Below, piece after piece: positions 26,120 to 32,120 of a DNA stretch of 47,813 nucleotides. Each line of letters opens with the position of its first letter. The stretch's first letter is position 1. The notes beneath the pieces were generated by a model. It was not told the origin of the DNA, did no database searches, and was given only the letters and a program-made list of their open reading frames with translations. The DNA is taken from assembly GCA_015229005.1 (NCBI GenBank), contig JADGCL010000017.1, positions 1 to 47,813 of the forward strand. Reading direction: 5' to 3'. The stretch is from Magnetococcales bacterium (GTDB taxonomy: Bacteria > Pseudomonadota > Magnetococcia > Magnetococcales > JADGCL01). The position numbers were made by a program, and so were the translations under genes.

Positions 26120-26737
26120 TTACCCAGCCTCCCCCCCCTTTGAGACCGGTTCCTCTTCGTGATCGTTCCGAAGAGGGCCGGCCTTGTCATCATTCCCACT
26201 GCGATTCACCGAACGACCCCTCAAAAAAGCGGTCAGAAGCGCACCGATCGTCGTCCCGGCAATGATCCCGGCCGTGACGGTATCTCCCTTGTGGATGGCA
26301 AAAAAAAGGGCGCCCATGGCAACCATGGCCAAGGACCATCCGAGCAATTGGCCACGATTTTCGGCTTGTTGGCCCTCCAGAAAGGTGCGCTCGGCAACGA
26401 TCACCCTCCTCTCTTCAAGCGCCACTCTTTTCTCTTCGATTTCCACACTCCGCTCGTCCATCCGATGGCGATGCCTCCGCTCCTCATCCGCACCAATGCG
26501 AAACCACTCCGGGAAGCATGGATCGATATTCTTGAAACGCTCTACCTCCCCGGCACCAGGAATTGGACCCGAAAAGGCCTGCATCGCAGACTGAACAATC
26601 ACCTGGTCTTTCTCGCCAGACAAGCCCGGAAGATCAGACGAAGGTAGAGGCGGGACACCGGCCTGCCAAGCATCCGAGGAAGGAGATGGAACGTTCTCGG
26701 GCGACAAGAGATCAAGATCCGAAGAAGACTCAGCCAT
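26120..26737 (-). CDS. DUF2335 membrane protein
   Basis: About 205 residues. The family core is visible: FSGPIPGAGEVERFKNIDP (about residues 55-73), then a charged helix with repeated Arg/Glu (about 83-122, likely coiled coil), then two transmembrane helices (about 130-150 and 155-175) and a hydrophilic tail. DUF2335 proteins are small membrane proteins of unknown role, often on mobile DNA. The first 50 residues are Ser/Pro-rich and probably disordered. ATG 26737 is used; a TTG at 26761 has no better support. It overlaps the end of the upstream gene by 8 bp, so the two are coupled. Confidence 0.75.
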   Translation of the reverse strand: MAESSSDLDLLSPENVPSPSSDAWQAGVPPLPSSDLPGLSGEKDQVIVQSAMQAFSGPIPGAGEVERFKNIDPCFPEWFRIGADEERRHRHRMDERSVEIEEKRVALEERRVIVAERTFLEGQQAENRGQLLGWSLAMVAMGALFFAIHKGDTVTAGIIAGTTIGALLTAFLRGRSVNRSGNDDKAGPLRNDHEEEPVSKGGEAG

Positions 26738-27233
26738 GGGGACAGGGCTTCTTCCCGGCAATCACTGCAGAAGCAGAAACGCCAGTCGCACCCTTGTCCG
26801 AAACATCAGGCCGCCGGGGCAAGACAAACGCCTCCGTCGAACCACCGATGGGACCATGGCACCCGGAGAGCGGCTTCCCCGTATTGTGACGCGCCACGAC
26901 AACTCCGGATACCCTGTCCAGTGCACGCCGCATGTCATCACCCAAATGCCGTGCGTCGATCTCAAAACCGTGGCAGTCCTTGACCTGATAGGGAAGACTG
27001 ACCCGGGAAAAGCTCCATGCCCCACGGGCATTGCCAGAAGCACGATCAGTCACCAAGGCCGAAAGAATCTCACCTGTGCGCTCCTCCACGTCCGGAGCTA
27101 CACGAAAAAGGAGGCGCACCACCCCGCCATCGCGCTTGACCGAAACGGAAAGTTTAGGCTGCGGAGCAAGGTCCAGGAGGCTCCCCATACCCCTGAGAAA
27201 AGCACCTATGCCTGTCTTGTTCATGGCTTTCAT
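26730..27233 (-). CDS. Hypothetical protein coupled to DUF2335
   Basis: About 167 residues, not recognised. A short amphipathic N-terminus (MKAMNKTGIGAFLRGMGSLL) precedes a mixed alpha/beta-looking region (about 25-115) with alternating charged and hydrophobic residues; the last 50 residues are Gly/Ser/Pro-rich. It has no signal peptide or membrane helix. ATG 27233 has a GGGGG run before it; ATG 27224 is also possible. The 3' end overlaps the DUF2335 start, which suggests a shared role with that membrane protein. Codon use is looser than in the flanking housekeeping genes, so the pair may have been acquired. Confidence 0.5.
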   Translation of the reverse strand: MKAMNKTGIGAFLRGMGSLLDLAPQPKLSVSVKRDGGVVRLLFRVAPDVEERTGEILSALVTDRASGNARGAWSFSRVSLPYQVKDCHGFEIDARHLGDDMRRALDRVSGVVVARHNTGKPLSGCHGPIGGSTEAFVLPRRPDVSDKGATGVSASAVIAGKKPCPHG

Positions 27234-27403
27234 AGCCCCCAAAAGATCAAACTCTCCACCGCAATACAAGCCATCACCGCACCTTTGGAGCAAAATCAGG
27301 GCCGGAAGGTTCCCTTACGGACACGACCGCCTTCGACTCCCACCTCTTCTCCGACCCCGACCGATCGAGCCCAGCCGCTCCAATTCCAAGGATCGATTCG
27401 CCA

Positions 27404-28261
27404 TCAAGAAAAGAGCAGACGCGACAGCCTGGCCCGGTAGGTGGACACCAGGGGATGGGCGGCTCCCAGCAGGTCGAATACCTCCAGGACCGCCTTGCGA
27501 CCCGCGTCCTCCTGAAAGGCCCGATCGCGGCGAACGACCTCCAGAAACTGCTCCAGGGCCTCCTCGTACCTCTCCCCAGCCACCAAGGCACGCCCCAGGG
27601 CCAGACGCTGCCCCAGGTCGCCAGGATCCCGCGCAACCGCCGCCTGCAGCGGCGGCAGAGCGGCATCAGCCCCCTGAAACGCCAAACGGGCCTTGATCTT
27701 CTTCGCCTCGGGTTTTTCCAACCAGGACGGCGGCAACCGCTCGAGAAAGCGGACCGCATCCTCGAGTTGGCCGCTCTCCAGGAGAATCCGGCTGAGGCCC
27801 AACAGCGATTGCGGATGGGCAGAATCCTCCTCCAGGGCCCGACCGTACAGCTCCCCCGCCTGGATCAAATCTCCCCGGGTCTCGCACTCCCCCGCCTGGG
27901 TGGCCAGGCGGTCGGCGTGCGAGGGCAGGGCCTTCTCCAGAAAGGCCCGCACCGAGGACTCGGGCAAAGCCCCGGTAAACTCGTCGACCACACGACCATC
28001 GACGAAGAGCTTGACCGCAGGAATCCCTCGAACCCCGTACTTGCGACCAAGATCGGGGTTCTCATCCGAATTGACCTTGGCCAGGAGAAACTTGCCCTCC
28101 ATCTGCCCGGCCAACTTTTCCAGAACAGGCCCCAAGGTCCGGCAAGGCGCACACCAGGGCGCCCAAAAATCGACCAACACCGGAATCCGGCGGGATCGCG
28201 CCACCACCTGTTCCTGGAAACCCCGCGCATCGACATCCACCACCCATTTCCCTTGCGCCAT
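27404..28261 (-). CDS. CnoX/YbbN-like thioredoxin-TPR chaperone
   Basis: A 285-residue cytoplasmic protein: thioredoxin domain (about 1-110) with active site WCAPC (Cys37, Cys40) and the cis-Pro RGIPAVKLF, then TPR-like helices (about 120-285). This is the layout of CnoX (YbbN), a holdase that passes clients to GroEL or DnaK and protects them from oxidation. E. coli CnoX has lost its redox cysteines (SQHC); here both are present, as in Caulobacter-type CnoX, so it may be a working oxidoreductase. It lies about 90 bp downstream of murI, in the same direction. Confidence 0.9.
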   Translation of the reverse strand: MAQGKWVVDVDARGFQEQVVARSRRIPVLVDFWAPWCAPCRTLGPVLEKLAGQMEGKFLLAKVNSDENPDLGRKYGVRGIPAVKLFVDGRVVDEFTGALPESSVRAFLEKALPSHADRLATQAGECETRGDLIQAGELYGRALEEDSAHPQSLLGLSRILLESGQLEDAVRFLERLPPSWLEKPEAKKIKARLAFQGADAALPPLQAAVARDPGDLGQRLALGRALVAGERYEEALEQFLEVVRRDRAFQEDAGRKAVLEVFDLLGAAHPLVSTYRARLSRLLFS

Positions 28262-28351
28262 CGTCCTCCTCCCCGCCGCAGTGACCTCCGAACCATCCCT
28301 GGAAGGCCCTGCCCGTTCATCGACGGGACTCCAGCCTTCAAAAAATACTGC

Positions 28352-29167
28352 TTAAAGATCAATCATTTCTACATGGGAAACCGGCACTCCGTCAAGAAAG
28401 CGGGTGGCAACTTCCTGGAAACGATCCGCCACGTCCGTCACCAGATAGGTGAGCCGTCCCTGGCTGCCCGGCGGGGCAGGACGCACAATCCCCTTCACCA
28501 AATGGCTGGCCATCTCCTCGGCCACGGCCTCGGCGGAATCCACCAGCGCCACCTTCTCCCCCATGACTCCGGCGATCACCTCTTTGAGCAGAGGATAATG
28601 GGTGCAACCGAGAATCAGGGTATCCACGGAGGCGGCGACCAGGGGCCGCAACGTCTCCTCGACGATCATCCGTGCCGCCGCATGCGACACCCAGTCCTCC
28701 TCCACAAGGGGAACGAACAGGGGACAGGCCAGGGAGGTGACCCGCAGGGCAGGATCCAGAAAATGCAGGGTATGGGGATAGGCCCCGCTCGCGACGGTGG
28801 TACGGGTGCCGATCACGCCGATGAGCCCTCCCCGACTCAACCTCGCCGCCATCCGGCATCCCGGCTGGATCACACCCTGGACGGGTATGGTTACTCTCTG
28901 GCGCAGGGCGGCAAGCCCCAGGGCCGAAGCGGTATTGCAAGCCACCACCAGGGCCTTGACCTCGCGCTTGACCAGGTAGGAAGCCACCTGAAGGGTATAG
29001 CGCTCGACGGTCCGGGCCGACTTGGCCCCATAGGGAACCCGGGCAGTGTCCCCAAGGTAGATGAACCCCTCCTCGGGAAAACGCCTGACCAGGGCCTTCA
29101 GGACCGTCAGCCCCCCAACCCCGGAATCGAAGACCCCGATCGGATGTGAATCCGTTCCCACGCTCAT
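28352..29167 (-). CDS. murI: Glutamate racemase
   Basis: A 271-residue enzyme that makes D-glutamate for peptidoglycan. The two catalytic cysteines are Cys77 (VVACNTAS) and Cys188 (LILGCTHYPLL); GVFDSGVGGLTVL and YLGDTARVPYG at the N-terminus are diagnostic. Length is normal. No Shine-Dalgarno sequence precedes ATG 29167; a TAGAAT lies 7 bp upstream in the promoter position, so the mRNA could be nearly leaderless, though no good -35 is visible. It is divergent from the tRNA-Leu gene. Confidence 0.95.
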   Translation of the reverse strand: MSVGTDSHPIGVFDSGVGGLTVLKALVRRFPEEGFIYLGDTARVPYGAKSARTVERYTLQVASYLVKREVKALVVACNTASALGLAALRQRVTIPVQGVIQPGCRMAARLSRGGLIGVIGTRTTVASGAYPHTLHFLDPALRVTSLACPLFVPLVEEDWVSHAAARMIVEETLRPLVAASVDTLILGCTHYPLLKEVIAGVMGEKVALVDSAEAVAEEMASHLVKGIVRPAPPGSQGRLTYLVTDVADRFQEVATRFLDGVPVSHVEMIDL

Positions 29168-29234
29168 GGCATCATTCTACACCAGAGCAGACCCCAAGAA
29201 AATCCACAACCCCCGCCAACAAATGGAAAAAAGG

Positions 29235-29263
29235 TTGCCAAGCCCTACAGGCTTTGGTAGCTT
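29235..29263 (+). promoter_or_regulatory. Probable tRNA-Leu promoter
   Basis: TTGCCA (29235-29240) and TAGCTT (29258-29263) are spaced by 17 bp and lie about 40 bp before the mature tRNA. A short hairpin (CCAAGCC/GGCTTTGG) overlaps the region. Confidence 0.4.
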
Positions 29264-29301
29264 CCGGTTGCTGCCGCAGCTTAAGCGCGGCAACCCGTTT
29301 G

Positions 29302-29386
29302 GCGGATGTGGTGGAACTGGTAGACACGCTGTCTTGAGGGGGCAGTGGCGCGAGCCGTGCCGGTTCGAGTCCGGCCATCCGCACCA
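29302..29386 (+). tRNA. tRNA-Leu (anticodon GAG)
   Basis: This is an 85-nt class II tRNA with encoded CCA. The acceptor stem GCGGATG (29302-29308) pairs with CATCCGC (29376-29382), discriminator A, then CCA. The anticodon stem CTGTC/GGCAG closes the loop TTGAGGG, giving anticodon GAG. A variable arm follows, then the T arm CCGGTTCGAGTCCGG. Its 3' end is the left boundary of a decayed integrative element. Confidence 0.95.
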
Positions 29387-29419
29387 AAACAGATTCCCAA
29401 GCCGTCCCAGGAAGTCCGG

Positions 29420-29453
29420 AAAGCCCGCAAAAATCAACCGTTGCGGGCTTTTC
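29420..29453 (+). terminator. Intrinsic terminator after tRNA-Leu
   Basis: AAAGCCCGCAA (29420-29430) pairs with TTGCGGGCTTT (29441-29451) over 11 bp and ends in a T-run. A very similar terminator lies at 32012-32043, beyond the right end of the element. Confidence 0.8.
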
Positions 29454-29500
29454 TGTGTCCGGGGAAGTCCGGGGAGGTTCATTGCAGGCCGGGGCAGTCA

Positions 29501-29524
29501 GGGGGTATATTCGGGGGTACATTC
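29501..29524 (+). repeat. Tandem 12-bp repeats, left arm
   Basis: GGGGGTATATTC and GGGGGTACATTC are adjacent (29501-29512, 29513-29524), just before the integrase fragment. A matching pair lies at the right end (31900-31923). GGGGGTA-type direct repeats next to P4-type integrase genes are common and may be arm-type integrase sites. Confidence 0.55.
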
Positions 29525-29749
29525 TTCCATTCCTCTTGGGTCTTTGCCGGTCGCTTGCCCGCCCGGCCCATGTCCGAGAATACCGCCCTGTAATGCCCTG
29601 TACCGCCTTGGCTACCGGGGCCGCAGACCGGCCACGGTTTCCGGGCGGTGGCCAGCACCATCTTGAATGAAATGGGCCATCGCCCTGACGTGATCGAACG
29701 CCAACTCGCCCACAAGGAGCGCGACGAGGTTCGGGTCGCCTACCATCGC
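29525..29749 (+). pseudogene. P4-type tyrosine integrase, C-terminal fragment, frameshifted
   Basis: This is the remnant of the last ~75 residues of a P4-type integrase. In one frame it reads SWVFAGRLPARPMSENTAL and stops; the next frame gives NALYRLGYRG; a third gives TGHGFRAVASTILNEMGHR, then VIERQLAHKERDEVRVAYHR. PMSENT, the HGFR active-site box and LAH...AYHR (holding the expected nucleophilic Tyr) follow the order of intact integrases. At least two frameshifts and loss of the whole N-terminal two-thirds make it non-functional. It lies where an integrase should be, right after the tRNA, and ends abruptly at about 29749, where another recombinase fragment on the other strand begins. Confidence 0.8.
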
Positions 29750-29751
29750 AT

Positions 29752-30010
29752 TTTGCTCTTCCGAATCAATACCGTTCCCGATCCGTCCTCGGCGAATGAG
29801 AAATCCGATACGTCAAGCGCCGCCAACTCCGACCGACGGCACAGAGTGTCGTAACCCACGGACACCAAAGCCAAGTCCCGCAAATCCCGCAACGCCCCCC
29901 GGTCGGCCTCCACCATCTCTTCCACCAGGCGGTGGTTGATGGGGGCAGCTTGCTGTTGCCGGGTTCCCTTCTCTTTGGCCACCTTCTTCAGGGTCATCCA
30001 TTCGTGCCTG
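29752..30010 (-). pseudogene. Second tyrosine recombinase fragment
   Basis: A minus-strand fragment of about 85 residues reads RQQQAAPINHRLVEEMVE, then LRDLRDLALVSVGYDTLCRRSEL, then DGSGTVLIRKSK, the start of a phage-integrase catalytic domain with the first active-site Arg (CRRSEL). It is cut off after RKSK, just where the plus-strand integrase fragment ends. Upstream the reading frame continues to 30117 but without clear homology, and another frame carries more of the N-terminal part, suggesting a frameshift. Tail-to-tail joining of two unrelated integrase pieces points to a deletion or recombination event. Confidence 0.65.
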
Positions 30011-30117
30011 GTAGCAATCGAGGGATTGTCTGGGGGAAAAGCCAGCCGGGAAAGAGGAAAGGGAGGTAGTGACCCGGGGCTGATTGAACTGGCGAAGACT
30101 CTTCCGCAAAGAATCAA

Positions 30118-30540
30118 CCAAAATTATTGCGATAAAATTATCGAATGACAGATGGGCCGATTTTCTCGCGCACGATACACACACAAAAATCATGGGGACA
30201 ACGGGGACACTTGCCCCTATATTTAATCTATCCTTTTGAAAAATAAAGAAGATTATCTTTTTCCGTCATCGCCCTGGCTTTTCCCTTTCCTGGCTGGCCT
30301 TTTCTTTTGGCGAACGGTGGACCGCTTCAGGGATATCGGTCGACCGGGCACGTCCACCATGGGCCTTTCCTATTGTCATCTTCCCGTTCCGGATATACCC
30401 TGACTTGAGGCCCGCGCCCGTGACACGGTGATATCCTCCCTGCCGTAGCACGTCGCCAGACGGAGCGCCATGTGGGGTTGAGTATGGGAGGCCCCACCGG
30501 GCGCGGGCCTGCTTTGGTGGTTGTTTTCCTTGCCCAACAG
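30118..30540. other. Non-coding stretch inside the island with a large hairpin
   Basis: No gene is supported. The first ~150 bp are AT-rich, unlike the genome. At 30408-30420 AGGCCCGCGCCCG and at 30498-30510 CGGGCGCGGGCCT are perfect inverted repeats of 13 bp; inside, CCTCCC (about 30436) can pair with GGGAGG (about 30487), giving an imperfect hairpin of about 103 nt. A minus-strand open frame (30266-30574) crosses this structure and looks artefactual. Confidence 0.5.
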
Positions 30541-30543
30541 CTT

Positions 30544-30688
30544 GTTGAAAAAGTCCATCCATGGACTTTTTCAACCCGGAAAGGCAAAAACAAGTTTTGC
30601 CTTTCCTTCCAAATTCAACGGGTTACACCGTCCCGTTGAATTTGGTCGGCCATCCCTGGCCGGCGCAGCCCGTTTATCAACGGGCTGC
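30544..30688. repeat. Chain of five hairpins (repeat family 2, copy A)
   Basis: Five inverted repeats follow one another almost without gaps: stems of 15 bp (30544-30558/30561-30575), 12 bp (30578-30589/30595-30606), 12 bp (30611-30622/30632-30643), 5 bp (30647-30651/30658-30662) and 10 bp (30665-30674/30679-30688). All are perfect. A decayed version with the same order lies at 34569-34776, between atpE and atpB. The first hairpin contains GTTGAAAAAGTCC, a motif often seen at ends of small repeats or insertion sequences. No coding frame is likely inside. It could be a non-autonomous mobile element, a structured RNA or a protein-binding array. Confidence 0.85.
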
Positions 30689-30768
30689 CAAGGGCGATCA
30701 CCGGGGCGCGAACACGTCGAACTTCCCTCATGCCGCATCCTGGACCGAAACCACCTGACAAGCCTTAT

Positions 30769-31065
30769 TCATTGGCCATGTTCTGAGATCCATTCTCGCA
30801 GGGCTTGGTCCATGCGGGTTTGCCACCCTTTGCCTTGCGAGCGAAAGAAGCCAACCACCTGGGGGTCCAGCCGGATGGTCACAGGAATCTTGGTGGGCGA
30901 CTTCTGCCGCCCTCTCCGTTTGATGGGTTCGCCATGGCTGTACAGAGTCCCCTCCGCGAAAAATTCAGGCGGCAATTCAGGAACCTCTTCGTACTCTTCA
31001 GGGGTAATGACATGGGCATCAACCCGCTTCATATCGCTGTTCAAACCATCGAATTTCCCGTTCAT
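30769..31065 (-). CDS. brnA: BrnA-family antitoxin
   Basis: A 98-residue antitoxin. VDAHVITPEEYEEVPELPPE is the typical BrnA N-terminal part that wraps the toxin; PVTIRLDPQVVGFFRSQGKG and WQTRMDQALREWI form the C-terminal ribbon-helix-helix DNA-binding and dimerisation part. ATG 31065 is chosen because GAGGAAAG precedes it at good spacing, giving a 47-bp overlap with brnT; ATG 31032 has no such site. It should neutralise BrnT and repress the shared promoter. It is one of two apparently intact genes in the decayed island. Confidence 0.88.
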   Translation of the reverse strand: MNGKFDGLNSDMKRVDAHVITPEEYEEVPELPPEFFAEGTLYSHGEPIKRRGRQKSPTKIPVTIRLDPQVVGFFRSQGKGWQTRMDQALREWISEHGQ

Positions 31066-31300
31066 TGGCTTTCCTCATGGAAATGATGCGAACTCCGACG
31101 CCGCGACGAGTGTGGACCAACACCACCAACCGTCCATCCAACTCCCCCATGGTGACCTCCCTGGTTTCGCCGTAATCCTGACGGGTGTCCGTCCAGGTGA
31201 TCCGCCGGGGAGAAGAGAAGACCTTGGGCGCGTCTTCGAAATCAAGGCCGCGACGCTTTCTGGTCGTCAATCTCTTGGAAAGATCGTACTCAAGCTCCAT
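31019..31300 (-). CDS. brnT: BrnT-family ribonuclease toxin
   Basis: A 93-residue RelE-fold toxin: MELEYDLSKRLTTRKRRGLDFEDA, then DTRQDYGETREVTMGEL, VLVHTRRGVGVRIISMRKA and a final NEREIRWFEQRY match BrnT's order of strands and the conserved basic residues. BrnT cleaves mRNA and stops growth until BrnA binds it. The toxin gene comes first, as usual for this family. ATG 31300 has no Shine-Dalgarno sequence and lies right at the predicted transcript start, so translation may be leaderless. The expected catalytic His is not obvious at the KHG position (here RRG), so activity may be weakened. Confidence 0.82.
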   Translation of the reverse strand: MELEYDLSKRLTTRKRRGLDFEDAPKVFSSPRRITWTDTRQDYGETREVTMGELDGRLVVLVHTRRGVGVRIISMRKANEREIRWFEQRYEAG

Positions 31301-31307
31301 GGGGATT

Positions 31308-31337
31308 ATTGTACATATCATTTGCTTCGACAGCAAA
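31308..31337 (-). promoter_or_regulatory. brnTA promoter with palindromic operator
   Basis: On the minus strand TTGCTG (31336-31331), 17 bp, TACAAT (31313-31308). The perfect palindrome TTTGCT-TCGAC-AGCAAA (31321-31337) covers the -35 box and part of the spacer, a natural site for the BrnA repressor. Transcription should start near 31301, one base from the brnT start codon. Confidence 0.65.
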
Positions 31338-31370
31338 CAAATTGTCGGAACAAAATGCTGGAGGCTGGCA

Positions 31371-31391
31371 TGTCAAGGACAAGCCTTGACA
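31371..31391. repeat. Perfect inverted repeat upstream of brnTA and the AlpA pseudogene
   Basis: TGTCAAGG (31371-31378), 5-nt loop, CCTTGACA (31384-31391). It lies between the divergent brnT and AlpA-like genes, with no T-run. It could be an operator or part of the old element's control region. Confidence 0.5.
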
Positions 31392-31466
31392 CTCCCCCGC
31401 ATCCTCCGGCGCACTCCCTCCCGGAGCTTCGATACCTCCACAACCGAAGGCGGACAACCGCCCTCG

Positions 31467-31486
31467 AAAGCCCTGGCGGCTTTTTT
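31467..31486 (+). terminator. Short hairpin with T-run
   Basis: AAAGCC (31467-31472), CTGGC loop, GGCTTT (31478-31483), then more T. It is followed by GCGCCC, as after the terminator at 32012-32043, so the two may be related copies. A small GGCGG-ACAA-CCGCC hairpin precedes it. Confidence 0.45.
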
Positions 31487-31570
31487 GCGCCCGCAGTGCG
31501 CCTTGGCGTACCATCTGCCTGCCAGTTTGCCAGACTCCGGTGGAGCCGTGCGCATGAGGGAGCAGTGAAT

Positions 31571-31843
31571 ATGAAACAGGAGTCGATGGGTCACGACGAG
31601 TGTTTGTTACGGCGGTCGGAAATGGAAGCACGCACCGGCCTGAGCAAGACGAGCATCTACGACGCTATCAAGCGTGGCGATTTCCCAGCGCCCGTCTCGC
31701 TTGGCGTGCGGGCCGTCCGGTAGGAAAAGTCCGCTATTGACTCGTGGATCGGCTCTCGCATCCGGCGGGGGCGGGGCAGCGGTCGGGCGTTGAAGCATGG
31801 TACGGCAACAGCCGCCACCAGTGGGAGTACGGCTTCCACTTGA
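31571..31843 (+). pseudogene. AlpA-family excisionase/regulator with in-frame amber stop
   Basis: The frame reads MKQESMGHDECLLRRSEM, then ARTGLSKTSIYDAIKRGDFP and APVSLGVRAVR, then TAG (31721-31723), then EKSAIDSWIGSRIRRG and on to TGA at 31841-31843. AlpA proteins normally continue AVRW before the final S-E-I-x-x-W helix, so the stop replaces a Trp codon (TGG to TAG). The part before the stop holds the helix-turn-helix; the lost part includes the conserved final helix. It lies at the right end of the decayed island, where excisionase-like regulators are often found. Confidence 0.75.
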
Positions 31844-32120
31844 CGGCGACAGGGTGGGGATGCTAGTCAGGTGGGGTTGTGGGGTAGCCTTGGCGAGGCG
31901 GGAGTACATTTGGGGGTATGTCACGTTATGCCAAAATGGAGTTTCTATAATAATCAGAGCGTTGTGTTGACAATATGGCTGTGGCCATCGCACCATAGAA
32001 GGATCTGAAAGGCCCGCAAGAGTCCGCCCTTGCGGGCTTTTTTGCGCCCATCGCTTCCTGCGCCAAGCCGGAAGACACCGTCGCAGATCGGGATGAAGAC
32101 CGGAAAGGAGAGACGATCTC
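31844..32120. other. Right boundary of the island and hemW leader
   Basis: No gene is seen. The region holds the right-arm 12-bp repeats (GGGAGTACATTT and GGGGGTATGTCA, 31900-31923), an AT-rich segment, the tRNA-like end GGCCATCGCACCA (31983-31995), and a terminator (GCCCGCAAG 32012-32020 with CTTGCGGGC 32029-32037, T-run to 32043). The hemW ribosome site AAAGGAG lies at 32104-32110. Confidence 0.6.
32012..32043 (+). terminator. Intrinsic terminator at the right end of the island
   Basis: A 9-bp stem GCCCGCAAG/CTTGCGGGC, 8-nt loop, six T. It closely resembles the tRNA-Leu terminator at 29420-29453, as expected if the tRNA-proximal DNA was duplicated or replaced on integration. Confidence 0.75.

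Larger units (their letters stand above)
29373..31995. mobile_element. Decayed integrative element at tRNA-Leu, with att-like ends
   Basis: Left end: the tRNA 3' end GGCCATCCGCACCA (29373-29386). Right end: GGCCATCGCACCA (31983-31995), the same sequence with one base missing. Just inside each end is a pair of 12-bp repeats with the GGGGGTA motif (29501-29524 and 31900-31923) like integrase arm sites, and similar GCCCGCAA...TTGCGGGC terminators follow both ends. Inside are a broken P4-type integrase, a second recombinase fragment, a multi-hairpin repeat, brnT-brnA and an AlpA-like pseudogene. Size about 2.6 kb. Only the toxin-antitoxin pair looks intact, which would explain why the remnant persists. 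Confidence 0.7.

Noticed and set aside
30408-30510. Large hairpin considered as an integron attC site
   Set aside because: There is no integron integrase, no cassette and no recognisable R' and R'' boxes.
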